Part shown: positions 1-5,385 of the stretch, piece after piece
Position numbering within the stretch: the stretch's first letter is position 1
Layout: every line of letters begins with the position of its first letter
Source: Polynucleobacter sp.
GTDB lineage: Bacteria; Pseudomonadota; Gammaproteobacteria; Burkholderiales; Burkholderiaceae
Direction of reading: 5' to 3'
Length of the DNA: 5,385 nt
Assembly: GCA_023253245.1 (NCBI GenBank)
Contig: JALRHB010000091.1
Coordinates: 1 to 5,385, forward strand
Notes under the pieces: model-generated
Databases searched by the model: none
What the model saw: the letters and a program-made list of their open reading frames with translations, nothing else
Told to the model about the DNA's origin: nothing
Position numbers and translations under genes: made by a program

Positions 1-384
1 GGTAAGCCTTTTGATGTATTTCAACAAGAAGATCAGGAATGCCGCCAATTTGCGGCTAATTCTGTTAAAGATACTAGTAATGCTGCTTTAAAAGAGGGTG
101 CAACTAGTGCCGCAATTGGCGCGGCTTTAGGCGCTGCTGCAGGCGCGGTGATTCAGGGTGGTAGCAGCCAGAATATTGGTACTGGTGCTGGTGTCGGTTT
201 GCTAGGTGGTGCGGCAATGGGCGCCATGAATTCTGCTGGCAAACAAAATCAAGCCCAAACCCAATACAACATTGCTTATCAGCAGTGTATGTACTCCAAG
301 GGCAATCAAGTGCCGAGTTACTCAACTCAGGGCGGTAATCCCAATTACGCTCCCCCAAGTAATGGTTTTAAACCCATTCAATAA
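1..384 (+). CDS. Glycine-zipper family envelope protein, 5' end cut off by the window
   Basis: This frame is open from base 1 to a TAA at 382-384 and gives 127 visible residues. The true start and any signal peptide lie left of the window. A GTG at 148 falls inside the zipper and is not a credible start. In order there is a polar segment ending in D-Q-E-C-R-Q-F-A (Cys at visible residue 14), then a Gly/Ala-rich stretch at about 33-80. That stretch has small residues spaced as in glycine zippers (G40, G44, G48, then G60, G62, G64, G66, G69, G70, G74). It is followed by Y-N-I-A-Y-Q-Q-C-M-Y-S-K-G-N-Q-V-P at 89-105 and a Pro/Asn/Gly-rich tail. Proteobacterial glycine-zipper proteins commonly have a zipper flanked by Cys segments of this kind. 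They are usually exported to the periplasm or outer membrane, and their specific function is mostly unknown. C14 and C96 could form a disulfide bond, which is inference. The gene converges on the MATE gene, with 16 bases between stops and no clear terminator. Confidence 0.8.
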   Translation, partial: GKPFDVFQQEDQECRQFAANSVKDTSNAALKEGATSAAIGAALGAAAGAVIQGGSSQNIGTGAGVGLLGGAAMGAMNSAGKQNQAQTQYNIAYQQCMYSKGNQVPSYSTQGGNPNYAPPSNGFKPIQ

Positions 385-400
385 ATAGAGCTTTGCACTA

Positions 401-1792
401 TTAGACCTTGACTCGCGGATGCGTCTTCTCATAACGTTCCGCCGTCCTTCTAAATAGATAGAGCAAAAGACAGGCAGCCAAACCGAGGCTCAAGCTATTT
501 CCAGCCCAAAAGCCATTAGCTCCTTGTAAAAACTCTGGAGTATTACCCAGGACATTAAATCCCATCAGGTAACCACCGCCAAGGCCAACCCCCCATAGTG
601 ATCCTGCGTAAATCACCATGGGCCAAAAAGCGATTCGATAAGCTCGCAAAATAAATGCCGCCGTCACTTGCAAGGCATCAAATACTTGATAAAAGGCAAT
701 AAATAAAAATAGCGGGATGGCAAAAGTCTTAACCTCTTGTGGCGGGTCATAAAAATCGAGCAACTGCATTCTAAAAATCCATACCGCGATCCCGATAACG
801 ATACATAAGATTGTCGTGAAAAAAACAGATGACCAACCTATCTCCTCAGCACGCTCTTGTCTATTAGCGCCAATAGACTGAGAGACCAATGTCATGGTCG
901 CAATCGAAAGTGATAAGGGGACCATGTAAATCACAGTACCCATATTGGCAACAATTTGATGACCCGCTAATGCGGTGGTTCCCAAGCGGGCAATAAAGAG
1001 AGACATGAAGGTAAAAGAGGTGACTTCAATAAGATAGCTAAACCCAATTGGCGTCCCAAGTTTAAGAAGGGTCCAGATACGATGCCAATTAGGCCAGCTA
1101 AAGTGCACAAAGATCTGAAAAGGATGATAGAAGCGATCAAATAATACAAAGCCCAAAGTCATCATGAGCCAAAGCCAATTAATGATTACTGTAGCTACTG
1201 CGCAGCCTGGCCCACCCATACTTTCAATACCGAGTCCGCCATAAATGAACAGAAAATTGAGTGGTAATTTGAGCCCAAGGCCAATCAGCTGCACCACCGT
1301 AATCACAGTTGGCCTTGAGACTGCGTTGTGCAGCGCCATCAAAACTCGCATTGCCATACTGGCCGGCAAACCGATAGCCAGTATGCTTAAGTAGAGATGA
1401 GCTTTGTCTTCAATCTCGGCACTTACTTGTGAAATTTGCAGTAGGTAGTCAGCATTGAGCAAAATGAGGCAGCCTAATACTGTTAGACCCAAAGCTAGCC
1501 AAGCGGCTTGGCGTACCTCTTCACCAATTGCTTGATAGCGCTTAGCGCCAAAGAGTTGACCTGCAATTGGCGCTAGAGCGGAGATTACTCCCGTAAGGCC
1601 AACATAGATGCTAATAAAGATTGCGGAAGCCATGGCTAATGCCGCTAAGTCATCTGCAGAGTATCGCGCCGTCATAGCGGTATCTAAAACACCGAAAGTA
1701 ATAACTGCAAGCTGACCAATAAGCAGGGGCCCTGCTAATTTCAGTAGAGAGGGAATATCCTCGCGCAGCAGCGATAACTTAAAGTGCAACAC
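401..1792 (-). CDS. MATE-family (NorM/MdtK-like) cation-coupled multidrug/metabolite exporter
   Basis: The product is a 463-residue inner-membrane protein, the usual length for a 12-helix MATE transporter, which exports drugs or metabolites in exchange for Na+ or H+. Helix 1 carries G-V-L-D-T-A-M (D37), followed by Y-S-A-D-D-L-A-A-L-A. L-A-P-I-A-G-Q-L-F-G lies at 73-82 and N-F-L-F-I-Y-G-G-L-G at 179-188, with M-G-G-P-G-C-A-V-A-T at 192-201. The second half has I-E-V-T (E256), L-A-G-H-Q-I at 275-280 and Y-Q-V-F-D-A-L-Q-V (D372). By alignment from memory, D37, E256 and D372 match the acidic cation-site residues D36, E255 and D371 of Vibrio NorM. The substrate cannot be told from sequence. The start used is a GTG 3 bases after the TAA of the upstream glycosyltransferase gene. 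There is no strong Shine-Dalgarno sequence, so translation is probably coupled to the upstream gene. The next codon, TTG, is an alternative start. Confidence 0.92.
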   Translation of the reverse strand: MLHFKLSLLREDIPSLLKLAGPLLIGQLAVITFGVLDTAMTARYSADDLAALAMASAIFISIYVGLTGVISALAPIAGQLFGAKRYQAIGEEVRQAAWLALGLTVLGCLILLNADYLLQISQVSAEIEDKAHLYLSILAIGLPASMAMRVLMALHNAVSRPTVITVVQLIGLGLKLPLNFLFIYGGLGIESMGGPGCAVATVIINWLWLMMTLGFVLFDRFYHPFQIFVHFSWPNWHRIWTLLKLGTPIGFSYLIEVTSFTFMSLFIARLGTTALAGHQIVANMGTVIYMVPLSLSIATMTLVSQSIGANRQERAEEIGWSSVFFTTILCIVIGIAVWIFRMQLLDFYDPPQEVKTFAIPLFLFIAFYQVFDALQVTAAFILRAYRIAFWPMVIYAGSLWGVGLGGGYLMGFNVLGNTPEFLQGANGFWAGNSLSLGLAACLLLYLFRRTAERYEKTHPRVKV

Positions 1793-1795
1793 AAA

Positions 1796-3523
1796 TTATT
1801 CTTTGCCGACGGGAGTAATTTGATAGAGACGTAAACGCTCATCACGGTCAAACGTACGTCGATCTTCCCAAAGTAATTCAATATTCTTTTTATTCAGACT
1901 TGCGTAGGCTTTTGCTTCTTGCGAGCTGTGAGTCAGCATCAAATTACAGCCAGGATCATCTCGTAAAGTAAGTTTCGTGAAGTAGCTAAAGGAAGCCAGC
2001 TGCGCAGGACCTAGGTTACTAGTGTCGATACAACCCGGTGTATTGGCGATGATTTGCACCAGCCGATCGGCCACATCACGATAGGTTTTAGCGTAATTAA
2101 TGGTTGGTAACCACAAGGTCATGAGCAAGACCCACATCAAAGTGGTGCCCGATGCGGAGATGATGAGGCAGCGCCAGATTTCCTTGGGTGCGCGTGAAGT
2201 TCTCCAGCGCACAATAGCAAGCCATATCCCTGTAATGATGATTGCAATAATAAATGCCAAGAAGCTGAAATGGGTCTGAAATCCCGGCAAGAGGCGCGAG
2301 AGATTTGCCGCGGTAGATTCCGGAAAGCCAGTAACTTTAGCAAACCAGATAATCCAAATCGCCAGGGCAATGATGGTAAAACTAAACATGGCAAACCAAT
2401 CAATAAAGCTAATCAGACCACGTTTAAGAATTGGAAGGCTAAATGCAGCGATGATCGAAAGACCCGGAATCAGTATCATCAAATCATGCTCATTTGCCTC
2501 CAATCGAAATAAAACATATATCAGGCAGCCTACAAATTGACTTAGTGGAATGCAAAGATGGGGTGCACGCCATGCACCAGACTGTTTTGTTCGACCCCAG
2601 TGCGCAAGAGAGATGATGGCTAGAGGCCAAACAGGCCAAGCGTAAGCCCAAAAGTTGACACTCAAAAATCCTAATGAATCGATTGAGGGGCTACTGCGCA
2701 TATGAGGGTAATTGCGCCAGCCTTCCTGAGCAATATGACGCCACTCAGGAGAAATATCCCCCCAGTACCAAAGTGCTGGCCAAATTGCAAAGCCAATTAA
2801 GCCTAGAACCGTGCTCGTTAACGTCCAACGAAATCGCAACTTGGCATTGCTTACAATGACAGCGATGATGGTTGAGCTCACAACGATGAGGCTTAATGTG
2901 AGGTTGCTAGATAGTGCAACAATCGCGATACCCAATCCTGTCCACAAGCCACCTTGCCAGGGCTTATCTAGACCGCGCACAGTTCCGTATAAAACAATGC
3001 TAATTCCCATCAATTGCGCCATCATGGGCGTGGTTTCATGGGCGCGCTGTGCAAACCCAACACAGGCTAAAAAAATTAAGAGGGCGCCATCTGCCAAGGT
3101 CATGCCATAGTTTTTGCGACCTGGTTGACCACCAACTGCTAATGCCATAGGTTGGACCTCTTGGCGACGGCCAAGTAAATAGGTGGCATACCAAATAGCT
3201 AATGCGGCAGAAAAGAAGCAAATGGCAGAGTAGAGGCGCGCTGCATTGGTGTCGCCAATGATGGGTCCAAATAAGTCAATTAGGCTTGCCCCCAGCCAAT
3301 ATGGGAAAGGAGCGCCTAAAGAAACATCTCTCCCTGCAAGATGCGGAACAATCCAGTCGAGAGTTTTACCTTGTTGAAGAGTCCACATGCCACCAAAGCC
3401 AATGACATCTTCATTTTTCCAAGGATCGCGCGCAAAAAGACCTGCAAACCCATAAACAATGGTTAGCGCAAAAATAATAATGCGTGGAATAGAGGTAGTG
3501 GCGGCGGCGGTAAGTTTGACCAT
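1796..3523 (-). CDS. GT-C fold (ArnT/PMT-like, family 39-type) integral membrane glycosyltransferase
   Basis: The product is a 575-residue polytopic membrane protein with about 12-13 hydrophobic segments (first at about 13-31, last at about 451-471) and a hydrophilic C-terminal region from about 473. The layout and motifs resemble ArnT/PMT enzymes, which move a sugar from a polyprenyl-phosphate donor to an acceptor on the periplasmic side. Just after helix 1 is D33-P-W-K-N-E-D39, at the place of the catalytic acidic residue of GT-C enzymes. G-A-P-F-P-Y-W-L-G-A at 70-79 matches the P-P-L-x-Y-W motif of ArnT. A-R-L-Y-S-A lies at 95-100, and E-A-N-E-H-D-L-M-I-L-I-P at 342-353 sits where ArnT has its donor-side loop before a helix. 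C498 and C526 in the C-terminal region could form a disulfide bond. The donor and acceptor are unknown, and nothing here justifies the name arnT. The ATG at 3523 is the only reasonable start: an in-frame TAG lies just upstream and the next Met (M46) is past the acidic motif. There is no visible Shine-Dalgarno sequence. The MATE gene follows after 3 bases. Confidence 0.85.
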   Translation of the reverse strand: MVKLTAAATTSIPRIIIFALTIVYGFAGLFARDPWKNEDVIGFGGMWTLQQGKTLDWIVPHLAGRDVSLGAPFPYWLGASLIDLFGPIIGDTNAARLYSAICFFSAALAIWYATYLLGRRQEVQPMALAVGGQPGRKNYGMTLADGALLIFLACVGFAQRAHETTPMMAQLMGISIVLYGTVRGLDKPWQGGLWTGLGIAIVALSSNLTLSLIVVSSTIIAVIVSNAKLRFRWTLTSTVLGLIGFAIWPALWYWGDISPEWRHIAQEGWRNYPHMRSSPSIDSLGFLSVNFWAYAWPVWPLAIISLAHWGRTKQSGAWRAPHLCIPLSQFVGCLIYVLFRLEANEHDLMILIPGLSIIAAFSLPILKRGLISFIDWFAMFSFTIIALAIWIIWFAKVTGFPESTAANLSRLLPGFQTHFSFLAFIIAIIITGIWLAIVRWRTSRAPKEIWRCLIISASGTTLMWVLLMTLWLPTINYAKTYRDVADRLVQIIANTPGCIDTSNLGPAQLASFSYFTKLTLRDDPGCNLMLTHSSQEAKAYASLNKKNIELLWEDRRTFDRDERLRLYQITPVGKE

Positions 3524-3534
3524 AAAACGCTAGC

Positions 3535-3561
3535 AATAAAAAAGGCAGCAAACGCTGCCTT
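3535..3561 (-). terminator. Intrinsic terminator of rpmE2
   Basis: Read on the minus strand, this is a perfect 8-bp stem, AAGGCAGC pairing with GCTGCCTT (3561-3554 with 3549-3542), closed by a 4-base loop. A T-rich tract follows immediately down to about 3535 (four T, one A, two T, plus two T in the stem). It lies 57 bases after the rpmE2 stop. On the plus strand the hairpin is followed by only two T, so it works in one direction. It ends about 11 bases before the glycosyltransferase ATG. Confidence 0.88.
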
Positions 3562-3572
3562 GATTATCTCGC

Positions 3573-3598
3573 AGGGAAGGGGTGATTGCCCAATCCCT
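3573..3598 (-). other. Imperfect hairpin in the rpmE2 3' untranslated region
   Basis: On the minus strand, AGGGA (3598-3594) pairs with TCCCT (3577-3573). An inner GGG (3591-3589) can pair with CCC (3582-3580) across a 2x2 internal loop, with a 6-base loop on top. It lies between the rpmE2 stop and the intrinsic terminator. It has no T-tract, so it is not itself a terminator. It could protect the 3' end of the mRNA, which is inference. Confidence 0.4.
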
Positions 3599-3617
3599 AT
3601 TCGAAGTAAGCCTGAAA

Positions 3618-3965
3618 TTAAGCCTTTTTCTTGGCTGACTTTTCAGCAGCCTTAGCTTCTGCAGCAGCTGCTTTTTTCTCAGCAGTTTTAGCAGCGCCAT
3701 CTCCAGTAGCTTTAGCGATTGCTTTGCTACCGAATTTCTGGCGAAATTTCTCAACACGACCAGCGGTATCCATAATTTTTTGGGTGCCAGTGTAGAAAGG
3801 ATGTGACTCAGAAGAAGTCTCGATCTTGGCCAATGGATATTCATTGCCATCTTCCCACTTAATGGTCTCTTTAGTAGCCATTGTGGAACGAGTCTTAAAG
3901 CTGAAGTTGTTTGAAACGTCCAAAAAGACGATTTCACGATATTCGGGGTGAATGCCAGGTTTCAT
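3618..3965 (-). CDS. rpmE2: 50S ribosomal protein L31, type B (zinc-free), with basic C-terminal tail
   Basis: The product is a 115-residue protein of the large ribosomal subunit, where L31 helps bridge the two subunits. The opening M-K-P-G-I-H-P-E-Y-R is characteristic of the family. S-S-E-S-H-P-F-Y-T-G at 51-60 and G-R-V-E-K-F-R-Q-K-F-G at 69-79 mark it as type B. It has no cysteine, so it lacks the zinc-binding Cys cluster of classical L31. The conserved body ends near residue 79. The remaining 36 residues are a Lys/Ala-rich tail that makes the protein longer than the roughly 80-90 residues usual for type B L31. The ATG at 3965 is chosen because the family N-terminus begins there and AGGA lies 6 bases upstream. 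The longer open frame running back to a TTG at 4010 lacks family similarity. The gene follows rho and ends in an intrinsic terminator. I see no Zur-like palindrome upstream. Confidence 0.95.
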   Translation of the reverse strand: MKPGIHPEYREIVFLDVSNNFSFKTRSTMATKETIKWEDGNEYPLAKIETSSESHPFYTGTQKIMDTAGRVEKFRQKFGSKAIAKATGDGAAKTAEKKAAAAEAKAAEKSAKKKA

Positions 3966-3971
3966 TGTTAG

Positions 3972-3975
3972 TCCT
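3972..3975 (-). promoter_or_regulatory. Shine-Dalgarno site that sets the rpmE2 start
   Basis: AGGA on the minus strand lies 6 bases before the ATG at 3965, which is good spacing. It supports starting L31 at M-K-P-G rather than at the in-frame TTG further upstream. Confidence 0.7.
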
Positions 3976-3976
3976 A

Positions 3977-4000
3977 TTAGCGAGCAGCCGTTGCGGTCAT
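3977..4000 (-). other. Possible seven-residue leader ORF upstream of rpmE2
   Basis: On the minus strand an ATG at 4000 opens a tiny frame, M-T-A-T-A-A-R, ending in TAA at 3979-3977. That stop is one base from the rpmE2 Shine-Dalgarno AGGA. A GGGG run lies 4 bases before this ATG and could serve as a weak ribosome-binding site. The start also sits within a small GGTC/GACC hairpin (3995-4006). A frame this short arises easily by chance, so the call is tentative. Confidence 0.2.
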
Positions 4001-4054
4001 GAGACCCCAATACTTACCCAGTTAAATGCAGGTGATTACAGCGGTAAAGGCGAA

Positions 4055-4063
4055 ATTATGCCA
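4055..4063 (-). promoter_or_regulatory. Candidate extended -10 promoter for rpmE2
   Basis: On the minus strand TGG-CATAAT matches an extended -10 element (TGn followed by a 5/6 match to TATAAT). It lies in the rho-rpmE2 gap, about 90 bases before the rpmE2 ATG. No good -35 box is seen at 16-18 bases, as is tolerated in extended -10 promoters. If used, transcription would start near 4048 and leave a leader of about 80 bases. Confidence 0.35.
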
Positions 4064-4076
4064 TGAAATCAATAGG

Positions 4077-4098
4077 AAAGCTCAGTTTTACTGACTTT
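4077..4098 (-). terminator. Weak hairpin after rho, doubtful terminator
   Basis: Eleven bases past the rho stop, the minus strand can fold as AAAG-TCAGT (4098-4090), a 3-base loop, then ACTGA and CTTT with one bulged base (4086-4077). The stem is AT-rich and is followed by a mixed sequence rather than a T run. It may slow polymerase or stabilise the rho 3' end, but it is not a convincing intrinsic terminator. Some rho transcripts could therefore continue into rpmE2. Confidence 0.3.
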
Positions 4099-4109
4099 AC
4101 AAGCTTAAA

Positions 4110-5372
4110 TTAGCCACCTTTACGCATTAAATCGAAGAATTCCCCATTATTTTTAGTAGATTTGAGCTTATCAACGATAAAGTTCATTGCCTCAATATCG
4201 TCCATATCGGCCAATAACTTGCGTAGAACCCAGATTTTTTGGAGGTTTTCAGCTTTAACCAGCAACTCCTCGCGACGCGTGCCGGATTTATTAAGGTTAA
4301 TCGCTGGGTAGACACGACGTTCAGCCAAACGACGCTCTAAATGAACTTCCATATTGCCCGTGCCTTTGAATTCTTCGTAGATCAAATCATCCATACGGCT
4401 ACCTGTTTCAATTAAGGCGGTAGCAATGATGGTTAATGAGCCACCCTCTTCAACATTACGCGCAGCGCCAAAGAAACGTTTTGGGCGTTGTAATGCATTG
4501 GCATCCACGCCGCCAGAAAGTACTTTGCCAGATGAAGGTACCACGGTGTTGTAGGCACGTGCTAGGCGAGTAATCGAGTCAAGCAAGATGATGACATCTT
4601 TTTTCATTTCGACTAAGCGTTTGGCTTTCTCAATCACCATTTCAGCCACTTGAACGTGACGCACAGCAGGTTCATCAAAGGTTGAGGCGACTACTTCGCC
4701 GCGAACGGAGCGCTGCATCTCAGTTACTTCCTCGGGGCGCTCATCAACCAAGAGCACAATCAAAATCGCATCAGGATTATTGGCGGAAATCGCATGAGCG
4801 ATATGCTGCATCATGACTGTTTTACCGGATTTTGGTGAAGCGACGATCAAACCACGCTGACCATAACCTATTGGGGAGATCATGTCGATGATGCGACCCG
4901 TTAAATTCTCCTCAGCTTTAATATCACGCTCGAGTTGCACCACCCGATTAGGGTGCAGTGGCGTTAAGTTCTCGAACATGATGCGGTTCTTCAAGGCCTC
5001 TGGAGGCAAACCATTAATCTTGTCTACCTTGACTAGCGCAAAGTAACGCTCGCCGTCTTTAGGGGTGCGCACTTCACCTTCAACGCTGTCACCGGTATGC
5101 AGATTAAAACGACGAATTTGTGCTGGCGAGATGTAAATGTCATCTGGTGATGCCATGTAAGAGGCGTCAGGAGAGCGTAAGAAGCCAAAGCCATCAGGCA
5201 ACACTTCCAAAGTACCGTCACCGAAAACAGGCTCACCTTCTTTAGCACGTTTTTTCAAGATGGCAAACATCAATTCCTGTTTGCGCATACGTTGGGTGTT
5301 TTCAATCTCCAAGCTCGCTGCCATTTCAAGCAATGCGGATACGTGGAGGACTTTGAGTTCAGATAATTGCAT
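4110..5372 (-). CDS. rho: Transcription termination factor Rho
   Basis: The product is a complete 420-residue hexameric RNA-dependent ATPase/helicase that ends transcription of untranslated RNA in the cytoplasm. Its length and numbering follow E. coli Rho (419 residues) almost exactly. In order: an N-terminal helical domain (about 1-47); the cold-shock-like primary RNA site with D-G-F-G-F-L-R at 60-66; Walker A with P180-K-S-G-K-T185; V-D-E-R at 209-212 with catalytic E211; Walker B I-I-L-L-D265; the Q-loop P-S-S-G-K283-V-L-S-G-G; and S-G-T-R366 with the arginine finger. Residues known to contact bicyclomycin in E. coli (K184, D210, E211, R212, D265, S266, R269, T323, K336, G337, R366) are all present, so sensitivity is expected. 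The ATG at 5372 opens the standard M-x-L-x-E-L-K start. Only 13 upstream bases are in the window, with at most a weak purine-rich site, so the leader and any autoregulation cannot be assessed. Confidence 0.98.
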   Translation of the reverse strand: MQLSELKVLHVSALLEMAASLEIENTQRMRKQELMFAILKKRAKEGEPVFGDGTLEVLPDGFGFLRSPDASYMASPDDIYISPAQIRRFNLHTGDSVEGEVRTPKDGERYFALVKVDKINGLPPEALKNRIMFENLTPLHPNRVVQLERDIKAEENLTGRIIDMISPIGYGQRGLIVASPKSGKTVMMQHIAHAISANNPDAILIVLLVDERPEEVTEMQRSVRGEVVASTFDEPAVRHVQVAEMVIEKAKRLVEMKKDVIILLDSITRLARAYNTVVPSSGKVLSGGVDANALQRPKRFFGAARNVEEGGSLTIIATALIETGSRMDDLIYEEFKGTGNMEVHLERRLAERRVYPAINLNKSGTRREELLVKAENLQKIWVLRKLLADMDDIEAMNFIVDKLKSTKNNGEFFDLMRKGG

Positions 5373-5385
5373 GTGGTTCTCGGCT

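Noticed and set aside
104..358. 84-codon minus-strand open frame opposite the glycine-zipper gene
   Set aside because: The plus strand has a clear family pattern through this region. The antisense product has no recognisable features.
967..1149. Small minus-strand frames inside the MATE gene (967-1149), the glycosyltransferase gene (2137-2403, 3036-3221) and rho (5033-5248)
   Set aside because: Each lies wholly within a strongly supported gene on the same strand in a different frame and shows no initiation signal or family motif.
2811..3110. 99-codon plus-strand open frame, and others at 2270-2512 and 2674-2859, antisense to the glycosyltransferase
   Set aside because: These are antisense shadows of a well-supported membrane protein gene. 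They have no ribosome sites or family signature, and their composition is that expected of complement translation.
3530..3937. 135-codon minus-strand open frame overlapping rpmE2 in another frame
   Set aside because: It overlaps nearly all of the clear L31 gene, runs through the terminator hairpin, and gives a Leu/Lys/Arg-rich product with no recognisable family.
3966..4010. Fifteen-residue N-terminal extension of L31 starting at a TTG
   Set aside because: The L31 family begins at M-K-P-G, a good AGGA site precedes that ATG, and the extension covers the likely leader.
3966..4109. Zur-type operator for a zinc-regulated L31 paralogue
   Set aside because: No AT-rich palindrome resembling a Zur box was seen in the rho-rpmE2 gap. 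A second L31 gene elsewhere in the genome cannot be assessed from this window.

Overview
This window looks like ordinary chromosome from a betaproteobacterium of the Burkholderiaceae, most like a Polynucleobacter-type freshwater bacterium. That placement is an inference from three things: the residue pattern of Rho, a type B ribosomal protein L31 with a Lys/Ala-rich tail, and moderate (not high) GC. No database search was run. There are five protein genes, no tRNA, rRNA, CRISPR array or insertion sequence, and no obvious sign of recent transfer.

Layout. The left edge (1-384, + strand) holds the 3' part of a glycine-zipper envelope protein gene. It converges, with only 16 bases between stop codons, on a block of four genes that are all read on the minus strand. 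In transcription order (right to left) these are rho, the complete transcription termination factor (5372-4110); rpmE2, zinc-free type B L31 (3965-3618); a GT-C/ArnT-like membrane glycosyltransferase (3523-1796); and a MATE/NorM-type cation-coupled exporter (1792-401).

How the genes relate. rho is followed by a 144-base gap with a weak hairpin and a candidate extended -10 promoter for rpmE2. rpmE2 ends in a clear intrinsic terminator. The glycosyltransferase start codon lies only about a dozen bases past that terminator's T-tract and has no visible Shine-Dalgarno sequence. The glycosyltransferase and MATE genes are separated by 3 bases and are probably translationally coupled. rho and rpmE2 are housekeeping genes for transcription and translation. 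The glycosyltransferase-MATE pair is a small envelope module whose substrates cannot be read from the sequence.

No convincing undescribed system is visible. The points most worth checking are the terminator-start arrangement in front of the glycosyltransferase, the coupled glycosyltransferase-MATE pair, the basic tail of L31, and a possible seven-residue leader ORF just upstream of rpmE2.
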